Below are positions 1 through 5,785 of a stretch of 26,438 nucleotides of DNA, one piece after another; the stretch's first letter is position 1, and every line of letters begins with the position of its first letter. The stretch lies in IMG/VR virus record IMGVR_UViG_3300033155_000271, positions 1-26,438 of that record. The stretch is one strand, 5' to 3'. This stretch comes from a virus. A program made the translations under genes and the position numbers. The notes under the pieces are model-generated. The model ran no database searches and was not told the origin of the DNA. It saw nothing but the letters and a program-made list of their open reading frames with translations.

Positions 1-180
1 CAAGTACGTAGCCTAAATGAAGCAGGTCTTAGCTTGTTAGCACAAGAGATATTCTATGCTGACATGTATGGACAAGCATGTTACTATGACCGACACCACA
101 ATTTCGTGGTAAATCAGGATGCCTTTGTAGACGCTTGTCTGCAACATGGTATACGAACGGCAACTATTGTCAAATTCTAA
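1..180 (+). CDS. C-terminal end of an unidentified protein (truncated by window)
   Basis: Frame 1 is open from the first base to a TAA at 178-180 and gives 59 residues ending IVKF. The fragment contains a tyrosine/histidine-rich stretch (CYYDRHHNF) but no motif I recognise. The next gene follows after a 30-bp gap with its own ribosome binding site, so this is the end of a separate upstream gene. The start and function lie outside the window. That it is coding rests only on the open frame and on codon use similar to its neighbours. Confidence 0.6.
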   Translation, partial: QVRSLNEAGLSLLAQEIFYADMYGQACYYDRHHNFVVNQDAFVDACLQHGIRTATIVKF

Positions 181-210
181 CTATATATAACTATTCTATG
201 GAGAATACCT

Positions 211-663
211 ATGTCTTTACTTAAATCTTTATCTACAATGAATCGTGCGTCTGCATCTGAGCACAAAGCTAAAATTCAAATGACAGCTAAGCAGGAAGAA
301 GAAATCTCTACTAAGCTGAAAGCACAAAATCGTATGAACGTGTACCCTAACCGTTTCGACATCGCTTTACCATTCCGCGTAACTACCTGTAAAGGTCGTG
401 GTGCGAATGCTGAGTTCAAACAACATGGTTACTTTACTAATGTTGATGTTGCATCTGCGGTTGGTACAATCTGTTCTAAAGCTCTGTTCGGTGACAAAGC
501 ACTTGCTGGTGAGTTCAATCCAGAAGTTGTTGAGAGTCACGTAGAGTTCACAACATGGATGGCTGATGCCCGTAACCAAGAGATTATTGCTCTTGCTGAA
601 GGTGGTACAGTTGCACATGTTCACACAGATACAGCTGAAGAAGCTGAAACACCAGTATTCTAA
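211..663 (+). CDS. Conserved-looking phage protein with acidic Ala/Glu-rich tail ending PVF
   Basis: A 150-residue soluble protein. The start is set by a GGAG ribosome binding site just upstream (atggagaatacctATG). The N-terminal 40 residues are charged and helical-looking (TAKQEEEISTKLKAQ), the middle is globular, and the last ~15 residues are acidic and end AEEAETPVF. I do not recognise the family. The tail resembles that of the protein at 6010-6318, which ends DGPVF, and the general plan of SSB C-termini (acidic, ending in Phe). The stop codon overlaps the start of the next small gene (TAATG), so the two are probably translationally coupled. Codon use and the strong RBS suggest good expression. 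Confidence 0.8.
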   Translation: MSLLKSLSTMNRASASEHKAKIQMTAKQEEEISTKLKAQNRMNVYPNRFDIALPFRVTTCKGRGANAEFKQHGYFTNVDVASAVGTICSKALFGDKALAGEFNPEVVESHVEFTTWMADARNQEIIALAEGGTVAHVHTDTAEEAETPVF

Positions 664-746
664 TGCTGGATAAGTTCTGTGTATTTGTCAAGTGGTTCAT
701 GCTATTAGCTGTTCCGCTTGGCATCTTACTAATTATTACATGCTAA
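663..746 (+). CDS. Tiny single-span membrane protein
   Basis: A 27-residue ORF whose ATG overlaps the preceding stop (TAATG at 661-665). Residues about 8-26 form one continuous hydrophobic segment (KWFMLLAVPLGILLIITC), so the product would be a small membrane peptide. A rho-independent terminator follows directly, making this the last gene of a two-gene unit. Phages often encode such peptides as toxins, inhibitors or lysis accessories, but nothing here picks a function. Support is the coupling and the hydrophobicity only. Confidence 0.5.
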   Translation: MLDKFCVFVKWFMLLAVPLGILLIITC

Positions 747-751
747 GCCTT

Positions 752-780
752 AGCCTTACCTTAACCGGTGAGGCTTTCTT
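752..780 (+). terminator. Rho-independent terminator
   Basis: AGCCTTACC (752-760) pairs with GGTGAGGCT (767-775), nine base pairs with one G-U, around a TTAACC loop and followed by TTCTT. It ends the 211-746 unit. Its sequence closely resembles the terminator at 1313-1340. Confidence 0.7.
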
Positions 781-824
781 GGTAGCCTACAACCTGTAGG
801 TACTATTACTTAACCGGAGATTTT

Positions 825-1295
825 ATGAAGAAATTATTAACCGTAGTACTGCTCGCACTATCTATGCTGTCGTTCAATGCCTCAGCTCGTAATGTAATTG
901 ATATTACTGAAGCAACATGTAGTATATCAACGACAACAGCAGTGTCTGAGCATATTGCTATTAATGACTGTCAAGTGTCTGCATTTCATGATGACACAAC
1001 ATTCAAGCAAGCTTCGTTCAAAGAAAAGCGTACAAGTAATGTACTTGAGATGCCTGAGTCTACAGCCCTAACAGGTTGGGCTAAAGGTGCTGGTGCAGAT
1101 GACAACATGTATACTTCACCTACATACACTCAACTAAACCAGATGTGTATTGTTGCTGTTGAAGACTACTATACAGGTGAACGTACCTTGTATTTCACTA
1201 CTGATTGGGACAGTCAAGTAACTGCCTTCTTAATTAGTGGTACAGGAAATGACCGTATCTTTGAGCGTACTTACGCTATGAACTGTCGGTTCTAA
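825..1295 (+). CDS. Predicted exported small protein (Sec signal peptide)
   Basis: 156 residues with a clear Sec signal peptide: MKKLL, a hydrophobic core of about 14 residues, and likely cleavage after NASA near residue 21. The mature part has four cysteines (in TCSI, DCQV, MCIV and NCRF), consistent with disulfides in the periplasm. The start follows taaccggagatttt, a good RBS. The gene stands alone between two near-identical terminators, like a self-contained cassette. I do not recognise the family. An exported phage early protein could act in superinfection exclusion or envelope modification, but that is inference. Confidence 0.75.
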   Translation: MKKLLTVVLLALSMLSFNASARNVIDITEATCSISTTTAVSEHIAINDCQVSAFHDDTTFKQASFKEKRTSNVLEMPESTALTGWAKGAGADDNMYTSPTYTQLNQMCIVAVEDYYTGERTLYFTTDWDSQVTAFLISGTGNDRIFERTYAMNCRF

Positions 1296-1312
1296 GTAAT
1301 AAGCTAAGCCTT

Positions 1313-1343
1313 GCCTTGCCCTTAACAGGGTGAGGCTTTCTTG
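1313..1343 (+). terminator. Rho-independent terminator
   Basis: GCCTTGCCCT (1313-1322) pairs with AGGGTGAGGC (1327-1336), ten base pairs including two G-U, with a TAAC loop, then TTTCTT. It terminates the exported-protein gene. Confidence 0.75.
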
Positions 1344-1347
1344 GTTA

Positions 1348-1478
1348 GATAACTGTGTAAGGCTCACCGTTTATAGCTATTGCCCAATGACTTAAGTGGA
1401 GGCAGGTGATGGCAGTTATCAAGTAGAGTCCATGCTGAGAAGGCAAGGTGGGATATGAGGTTCGACCCCTCACTCTAC
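1348..1478 (+). ncRNA. Structured RNA ending in a small tRNA-like domain
   Basis: Two adjacent folds fill the 279-bp gap after the terminator. First, GATAACTG (1348-1355) pairs perfectly with CAGTTATC (1413-1420) and encloses TCACC/GGTGA and TGCC/GGCA stems. Second, GTAGAG (1423-1428) pairs with CTCTAC (1473-1478) like an acceptor stem. Directly inside it is a perfect T-arm: TGAGG (1456-1460), loop TTCGACC, CCTCA (1468-1472). Only about 27 nt separate the 5' acceptor strand from the T-arm, too few for both D and anticodon arms, so it is tRNA-like and not a normal tRNA. It has no encoded CCA. The rest of the gap to 1574 holds a CCAAGG/CCTTGG hairpin and the RBS of the next gene. It could be a decayed tRNA or an independent structured RNA. 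Confidence 0.45.
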
Positions 1479-1574
1479 GTTCAATTTCATTATGTTTAAG
1501 GTGCCAAGGGTTGACCTTGGTTAAATGTATCGGTGGACGATGCAGCCTCCTCTTATTATTAACCGGAGAGAACC

Positions 1575-1748
1575 ATGTCCAAGATTATACAGTTCCATAA
1601 GAAGGCACCTGTTGAAGACAAGTGTTCTTTCTGCAAGACCCCTGAAAGTAAAGTGAGGAAACTTATTACTAACTCTCAAGGTAAGTTTATATGTAACAAG
1701 TGTATCACTACCTGTAAGAAGTTAATTACAGAGGATGTAGTAGCATGA
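1575..1748 (+). CDS. Stand-alone ClpX-type zinc-binding domain protein
   Basis: A 57-residue protein with RBS ccggagagaacc. Residues 17-52 match the N-terminal zinc-binding domain of the ClpX unfoldase: C17-x2-C20, then the signature ESKVRKLI (ClpX has S/E-x-VRKLI), then C40-x2-C43 and a helix ending KKLIT. Nothing of the AAA+ ATPase follows; the protein stops right after the domain. In ClpX this domain dimerises and binds adaptors and substrates such as SspB and lambda O. A free copy could therefore compete for adaptors or bind ClpX and redirect ClpXP, which is inference. The last codons overlap the next start (ATGA), so the genes are coupled. The Cys-Cys spacing is one residue longer than in typical ClpX. 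Confidence 0.8.
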   Translation: MSKIIQFHKKAPVEDKCSFCKTPESKVRKLITNSQGKFICNKCITTCKKLITEDVVA

Positions 1749-1981
1749 GTCACACAATGGCAACAATACATCAAGGCAGTATAAGTAATGCTAACTTAAT
1801 AAGCTGGATAGACCAATACAATGCCTATACCGGCACAAGTAACGGCTACCTTGCCAGCTATGCACACACTGAAGTAGCTCTTAACTTATTTCATGAACGT
1901 GCTGAACAAATAACTATGACTCAGTACAACAAAGGCTTTGTCCATGCGAGGGTAGGATATGCTCCTAACGCAAACCCGTAA
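1745..1981 (+). CDS. Hypothetical small protein
   Basis: 78 residues, starting at the ATG that overlaps the stop of the zinc-domain gene (ATGA). It is soluble and mixed in composition, with no signal peptide or membrane segment. The middle (GYLASYAHTEVALNLFHE) looks helical. I recognise no family. It overlaps the next gene by 23 bp, consistent with one operon from 1575 to 3739. Confidence 0.65.
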   Translation: MSHTMATIHQGSISNANLISWIDQYNAYTGTSNGYLASYAHTEVALNLFHERAEQITMTQYNKGFVHARVGYAPNANP

Positions 1982-2189
1982 AGGGCCAGGTCAGACATTG
2001 TATAGTTCTACTCAGCAACCTACCGACACTCCTGAGTTTGATGTACGTGTTAAACAACATGGTCAGAACGACCACCTATACCGCAACGTAATTCACGTAT
2101 ATATGGCTGAGAATGCCTATGTAATAATACGTGCTGATAATCATGTCTGTACACATAGTATGGACAAAGTAAGGCTGGAGATTAACTAA
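1959..2189 (+). CDS. Hypothetical small protein
   Basis: 76 residues, starting inside the end of the previous gene with a GAGGGTAGGAT ribosome binding site before the ATG. The C-terminal half (VIHVYMAENAYVIIRADN) reads like a small beta-rich domain. No family is recognised. Its TAA overlaps the ATG of the following 46-residue ORF. Confidence 0.6.
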   Translation: MLLTQTRKGPGQTLYSSTQQPTDTPEFDVRVKQHGQNDHLYRNVIHVYMAENAYVIIRADNHVCTHSMDKVRLEIN

Positions 2190-2329
2190 TGACATACGAA
2201 CAGAAAGTTACTATGTACCGAGCCGGTCAGTACCGGTTCAAATGTCCACCAGTCTGTACTGCATTCTGGGACACTGACTCATGGATAAAATGGATAGATG
2301 CCTGTGGTGCATGGGTGAAGCCCTCATGA
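2189..2329 (+). CDS. Hypothetical 46-residue protein
   Basis: It starts with TAATG coupling to the previous gene and ends with an ATGA overlap to the next. The sequence is rich in aromatics and cysteine (TMYRAGQYRFKCPP, FWDTDSWIKWIDACGAW). No known motif is seen. The position, fitting exactly between two coupled neighbours, is the main support. Confidence 0.55.
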   Translation: MTYEQKVTMYRAGQYRFKCPPVCTAFWDTDSWIKWIDACGAWVKPS

Positions 2330-2802
2330 GATACTTAATAGCCTTGCTGTTGCTTGTCTCATCGTCCGTACAGTCAGCCGGTGTAGAACTGGTCCTACCT
2401 GTCTGGACACATCATGTGGTCTACAAGGAAGATGTCAAGCCGTACACAGAAGACTTTGATAATCGTGGCTATGGTCTCAACCTCAACCTGCAAAACAAGA
2501 TGGATGTTGGCTTTGTAGTCATGACTAAGGACTCTGTTGAGGAACAGTCAGTCTATGCTTATGGTATAGTTTATACTGACACTCCAGTACAGTTCGGTGG
2601 TGGTCTGACATTTATTGTCAAGAGCAAACAAGACCCTCAACAGGCTGAGTACGAGAAAACTCAGTCAGCTATCATCATACCTATCTTTGCTGTCCGATAT
2701 GGTTGGGTAAGATTAACAACCACATACCCGTTAGGTAAAGTAATAGATGCTAAGATAGATTTAATTAACGTACAATTAATGATACCCTTTGGAGGGAAAT
2801 AA
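2326..2802 (+). CDS. Predicted exported protein, possibly outer-membrane beta-barrel
   Basis: The ATG at 2326, which overlaps the previous stop, gives 158 residues; a longer in-frame start at 2281 lies inside the preceding gene and is less likely. Residues 1-21 are a Sec signal peptide (MRYLIALLLL, likely cleavage at QSA-G). The mature part has alternating short beta-like stretches (GYGLNLNLQNKMDVGFVVM, AYGIVYTDTPVQFGGGLTF) of the kind seen in small outer-membrane barrels. I cannot assign a family. A second exported protein in the early region fits modification of the infected cell envelope or exclusion of rival phages, but that is inference. Confidence 0.7.
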   Translation: MRYLIALLLLVSSSVQSAGVELVLPVWTHHVVYKEDVKPYTEDFDNRGYGLNLNLQNKMDVGFVVMTKDSVEEQSVYAYGIVYTDTPVQFGGGLTFIVKSKQDPQQAEYEKTQSAIIIPIFAVRYGWVRLTTTYPLGKVIDAKIDLINVQLMIPFGGK

Positions 2803-2803
2803 T

Positions 2804-3214
2804 ATGAGTATGAACTTCTACTTAAAAAGCCCTACTGAGGGTGAGCTACTTAAGCGTTACCCTGATGAGAACATGAGACTTAATGACATGTATCCTAACC
2901 TGGGTGACTACTTCAACGACATGTCAGAATCTGAACATAAAGAGTCAGGACACTTCTACACACAAGACAAAGGCTGGTGCCAAACTGAGTCAACTGTCCC
3001 TACTGTCAATATGTCAAACAGTAACTTCCGATACGTCCTGAACGAGATACTTGGTCTGGACACTTCTGAGTACTGTGGTGACTTGGAAGACCTTCAACTG
3101 GCTCGTGCTAGTCTGATGTTACACAGCACTCCCAACTGTTACTATGGCATAACAGAAACCTTAAAACTAATTGAGCTGGCTATCGAGAACGATTGGTCAG
3201 TATACTTTGCATAA
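2804..3214 (+). CDS. Hypothetical protein
   Basis: 136 residues from ATG 2804, chosen because TTGGAGGG sits at ideal spacing; an in-frame ATG at 2789 lies upstream of that RBS. The protein is acidic and soluble, with several Asp/Glu/Tyr-rich stretches (NLGDYFNDMSESEHKESG). No recognised motif. It lies in the same transcription unit as the HTH gene downstream. Confidence 0.7.
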   Translation: MSMNFYLKSPTEGELLKRYPDENMRLNDMYPNLGDYFNDMSESEHKESGHFYTQDKGWCQTESTVPTVNMSNSNFRYVLNEILGLDTSEYCGDLEDLQLARASLMLHSTPNCYYGITETLKLIELAIENDWSVYFA

Positions 3215-3226
3215 CTGGAGAAACCT

Positions 3227-3739
3227 ATGGCTACACAAAAAGAAAACATTAAAGCACACTTAGTCGGTGGCAGTAAGATTACACCCATCATTGCAATGAC
3301 TGACTTTGGCTGTATGCGATTAGCTGCTGTTATATTCACACTACGTGAAGATGGTCTGGACATCAGTACTAACAACATAACACGCAATGGTAAGACCTTT
3401 GCACAGTACTCCTTGATAACAAAGAAGCCAGTGAAAGAAATGACACTGCTATCGAGAACACCAAGCACTGGCTATGAGAACAAAGAGTTTAATGTATGCT
3501 TGTGTGTGACAGTTACACAGGATTTAATAAACAGTCCAGAAGAACAAGACGGTCCTATATTCATACGCCTTAGTGAAGATGACACCCTGGAACTCACAGT
3601 AAAATGTCTTCCTGATGAAGGCATCTGTCACTACCTTCTTATTGATGGTAAAGAAGTGCAAGTACTGTCCGGTGCATTTAAGTGGGTGAATAGCTACTTA
3701 GGTGACAAGACTGGTTCAATGACAATCAGTTACGAGTAA
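3227..3739 (+). CDS. Protein with N-terminal helix-turn-helix domain
   Basis: 170 residues, RBS ctggagaaacct. Residues about 5-65 match the phage winged helix-turn-helix family with the plan 'k.i..hL..g..ITp..A...fGc.RLaa.I..LR.eG..I' (here GGSKITPIIAMTDFGCMRLA, then FTLREDGLDISTN and a basic wing). This family is common in phages as a presumed DNA binder. The C-terminal ~100 residues (VCLCVTVTQDLINSPEEQDG and onward) form an extra, unrecognised beta-rich domain not usual for the family. It may regulate early phage transcription, but no operator can be pointed to. It is the last gene before the non-coding stretch 3740-4028. Confidence 0.7.
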   Translation: MATQKENIKAHLVGGSKITPIIAMTDFGCMRLAAVIFTLREDGLDISTNNITRNGKTFAQYSLITKKPVKEMTLLSRTPSTGYENKEFNVCLCVTVTQDLINSPEEQDGPIFIRLSEDDTLELTVKCLPDEGICHYLLIDGKEVQVLSGAFKWVNSYLGDKTGSMTISYE

Positions 3740-3746
3740 GAATTAT

Positions 3747-3904
3747 GTGGTCGTAAGCAGATGGAAAAGCTGTGCGGTTAGTAGCCGTATGCTGTCACAA
3801 TAATGGCCTGTACGATACATGTTAGTCAGCGAGTGAGTTCGCTACTCACCTGACACAGGCAGATGATGACAGAATCGGGGGTTCGAGTCCCTCCGACTTC
3901 AGCA
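3747..3904 (+). ncRNA. tRNA-like RNA with an 87-nt structured variable arm
   Basis: All tRNA landmarks occur in order. The acceptor is 3747-3753 with 3894-3900 (six of seven pairs, one G-U, one T-T mismatch). T8 A9 follow. The D-arm is AGC/GCT with loop AGATGGAAAA containing GG. The anticodon arm is TGCGG/CCGTA (3773-3777, 3785-3789) with 7-nt loop TTAGTAG, giving U33, A37 and anticodon AGT (Thr). The T-arm is 3877-3893 with loop TTCGAGT. The 3' end is A-GCA, not CCA. The variable region (3790-3876) is 87 nt and folds on itself: CTGTCA/TGACAG, GCCTGT/ACAGGC, GTCAG/CTGAC, GTGAG/CTCAC, 22 Watson-Crick pairs. Normal variable arms are 4-24 nt. A CCA-adding-type nucleotidyltransferase gene begins 125 bp downstream. 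Confidence 0.6.
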
Positions 3905-3982
3905 CACAGTGTAGCTACTTAGTAGTGAACAACGAGGCGACTGTACGCGCCTACAACCTTGGAAACTTGGAGAGACTGTGTG
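3903..3982 (+). ncRNA. Branched stem-loop domain downstream of the tRNA-like RNA
   Basis: CACACAGT (3903-3910) pairs perfectly with ACTGTGTG (3975-3982). Inside are CTAC/GTAG (3915-3925) and AGGCG/CGCCT (3935-3952) hairpins and a weak third arm. The span is tRNA-sized but has no T-loop signature. It may be the 3' part of the same RNA or the leader of the nucleotidyltransferase gene. An 8-bp pair at this distance could arise by chance, so confidence is modest. Confidence 0.3.
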
Positions 3983-4028
3983 GTACAACATAAATCATTA
4001 TACATATTAATCTAGGAGGAGCACCCTA

Positions 4029-4595
4029 ATGTTACAACATGAGAACCAGCAGGTCAAAGATTTGCTATGCTATATGAGTGACCTAGGCTTTGACTTTGAA
4101 GTTCTTGGTGGCTACCCACGAGACTTACACTTCGGTCGTACTCCTAGAGACATGGATGTATGCTGTTGGAACTGTAAACCAGAAACAGTCCTATGGAGAA
4201 ACCGGTACGTTAAACTATTGGCATATTTACAAGAAACTGGTCTGTACAAGAGCGACTTTGCTGTAGGTAGCGAGTACCCTTCAGACCGAATCTTTGGAGG
4301 TCTAAGGACAACTGTTGATGTTGACATCATCTTCTGGGTAGAGAATTTTAATTCCGCAGAAGCTATTCTAGGCTGGTTTGACTACAATATTAACCAGTTC
4401 CGTTTAGTACGTGACGAGTACACCGGAGTAACTGCTGGAGCACCTTGGGAACACATGTTCAACTATGGACGATTGAAACAGTTACGTGAGACAGAGCTAT
4501 CTGAAGTACGTATAAAGAACACACTCAAGTTAGCTAAAGATGTCGGCTGGCTAGAGAAATCTACAATATCATACCCTTGGGGTGGAGTACAATAA
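4029..4595 (+). CDS. CCA-adding / poly(A)-polymerase-head nucleotidyltransferase
   Basis: 188 residues with a very strong RBS (AGGAGGAG). Residues 25-44 carry the signature of the tRNA nucleotidyltransferase/poly(A) polymerase head domain: GG at 27-28, RD at 31-32, G36, then the metal-binding D41-x-D43. A third carboxylate candidate lies in the strand TTVDVDIIF (D97/D99). The family transfers NMPs to RNA ends (CCA to tRNA 3' ends). This protein has the head but is far shorter than cellular enzymes (about 400 residues), so the neck/tail tRNA-binding domains are absent or minimal. Related short proteins are annotated in many phages with unproven substrates. The tRNA-like RNA just upstream, whose 3' end lacks CCA, is a natural candidate substrate (inference). 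The stop overlaps the next ATG. Confidence 0.7.
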   Translation: MLQHENQQVKDLLCYMSDLGFDFEVLGGYPRDLHFGRTPRDMDVCCWNCKPETVLWRNRYVKLLAYLQETGLYKSDFAVGSEYPSDRIFGGLRTTVDVDIIFWVENFNSAEAILGWFDYNINQFRLVRDEYTGVTAGAPWEHMFNYGRLKQLRETELSEVRIKNTLKLAKDVGWLEKSTISYPWGGVQ

Positions 4596-4888
4596 TGAAC
4601 GGTAAGAAAGCTAAGATGCTACGTAAGTTAGCAGGTCCGAAAATGGACACACAATACACTGAAACAAATGTTCGTGGTAAGTTCATGAACACAAGTGCCA
4701 TTATTGACGCTAGAGGTAACCCAGTACTTGATGATGAAGGTAACGAAACCTTTAACCGAGTCACTTGGCGTACCAGTACTACAATGATGGGTGCAGGTAC
4801 TCGCATGGTATACAAAGTTCTGAAGAACATATACCACAACCGTACTCGTGACATGCACGTTAACATTCACACACCTGTTGGAGCATAA
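4595..4888 (+). CDS. Conserved-looking phage hypothetical protein
   Basis: 97 residues from ATG 4595, which overlaps the preceding stop (TAATG) and follows GGGGTGGAG. A TTG start six codons earlier lies within the RBS and is rejected. The N-terminus is basic (MNGKKAKMLRKLAG). The rest includes GNPVLDDEGNETFNRVTWRT and ends THTPVGA-like. The basic helix followed by a Tyr/Arg-rich body looks like a small nucleic-acid-associated protein, but I cannot name a family. It is probably co-transcribed with the nucleotidyltransferase. Confidence 0.7.
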   Translation: MNGKKAKMLRKLAGPKMDTQYTETNVRGKFMNTSAIIDARGNPVLDDEGNETFNRVTWRTSTTMMGAGTRMVYKVLKNIYHNRTRDMHVNIHTPVGA

Positions 4889-4889
4889 T

Positions 4890-5102
4890 ATGTTTTTCAA
4901 GAAATCTGTAAAGAAAGCTACAAAGAAATTCCGTTCACTGCGTAGTGACCTGACTCAAGTTATTAGCCAGGAAGCAACAGTGCAGCGTGACCTTAATAAA
5001 GAAATTGTTAAGGTTAAAGTTAAGCTTAATGTATCTCAAAACGAGATGGAAGAAGCTCAAGCAATTCTGTCGAACGTAAATGCGTTCCTCGGTAAGAAGT
5101 AA
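4890..5102 (+). CDS. Small lysine-rich coiled-coil-like protein
   Basis: 70 residues from ATG 4890, with TTGGAG upstream; a longer in-frame ORF starts inside the previous gene and is less likely. The first 20 residues are very basic (FFKKSVKKATKKFRSL). Residues about 25-65 are a heptad-like amphipathic helix (EATVQRDLNKEIVKVKVKLN, then NEMEEAQAILSNVNAFLGKK). The family is unknown; oligomerisation through the helix is likely. It is the last confident gene before the gene-poor stretch 5103-6009. Confidence 0.65.
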   Translation: MFFKKSVKKATKKFRSLRSDLTQVISQEATVQRDLNKEIVKVKVKLNVSQNEMEEAQAILSNVNAFLGKK

Positions 5103-5276
5103 CAATCTGACTTAGCTGGTTAGATAGTGTTGTTGGCTCGACATGATGAAGCAGGGTTAGCTCCTGCATTAAAGCCAAAGCTGTGAAGGATGGGTCCTGA
5201 GTCACTACTAAAGTGGAGACCAAGCCATCAACCAGCCGGTAAGACCAGACCGTGACGTTAATTTGTGGAGGCTTAC

Positions 5277-5457
5277 ATGCCTATGAAGCAATACTAATGT
5301 GGTTGTGCAAAGATGGTTCCAACCAGATAAGGCACAAGGAAATGCTCGATATAAATACCGTCTATTGATAGTTTGTATTGAGTGCAAGGAAGCTTTAATA
5401 AATAGGGTAGCACCCTTAACAGCTGTAAAGGATAACACAAAGTACAAGGTAGTTTAG
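5277..5457 (+). pseudogene. Possible frameshifted small gene (about 60 codons)
   Basis: GGAGG at 5267-5271 is ideally spaced before ATG 5277, but that frame stops after six codons (MPMKQY). In the +1 frame, reading is open to TAG 5455 and looks protein-like: VVVQRWFQPDKAQGNARYKY followed by RLLIVCIECKEALINRV and TAVKDNTKYKVV, including a C-x2-C pair. Either one base is missing near 5287, or a GTG at 5299, overlapping the first stop, starts a coupled 52-residue gene. No family is recognised. Confidence 0.35.
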
Positions 5458-5472
5458 TACGAGGAGGACCTG

Positions 5473-5559
5473 ATGACCATAGCATTTGACTGCTTAGTGA
5501 ACATGATAGTTAGTCATCAAAGGCCTGTCATGACTCGTACCAATACGTTAAGAATCTGA
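5473..5559 (+). CDS. Possible 28-residue ORF with strong RBS
   Basis: AGGAGG five bases before ATG is the best RBS in this stretch. The 28-residue product (MTIAFDCLVNMIVSHQRPVM and eight more) has no recognised motif. A protein-like frame continues in a shifted frame from about 5515 to a TAA near 5622, so the gene may be frameshifted. The start codon lies inside the TGATGAC/GTCATCA inverted repeat and the RBS can pair with CTCCTC at 5562-5567. Confidence 0.25.
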   Translation: MTIAFDCLVNMIVSHQRPVMTRTNTLRI

Positions 5560-5635
5560 GTCTCCTCCGGTCAATAAACTTGCTTAAACCCTCCGGTAAT
5601 ATTGAGACGAGCAAGAGTTGTTAACGTATAGTCCT

Positions 5636-5785
5636 ATGAAGTCCAAAATAGTCCGAGTAAAACTTACCCAATCCATGCCCTCTCTTTTGCGTGTGCTGGT
5701 ATACGGTTTCGGTGATGAGTCAGTAGTAGGCACCTGTGAAGACCTCGACACGACAAGACAATTGCTCGTAAGTGCTGGTCAGTAA
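5636..5785 (+). CDS. Possible 49-residue protein
   Basis: ATG 5636 to TAA 5783 encodes MKSKIVRVKLTQ...LRVLVYGFGDES...TTRQLLVSAGQ, with a composition typical of a small soluble protein. The weak point is the lack of a clear Shine-Dalgarno. The same frame continues open for 28 more codons after the TAA. No family is recognised. Confidence 0.35.
   Translation: MKSKIVRVKLTQSMPSLLRVLVYGFGDESVVGTCEDLDTTRQLLVSAGQ

Noticed and set aside
3825-3854. Second tRNA T-arm in GTGAG-TTCGCTA-CTCAC
   Set aside because: The stem is perfect but the loop lacks the invariant A58 and no acceptor stem flanks it; it is part of the variable-arm stem of the tRNA-like RNA.
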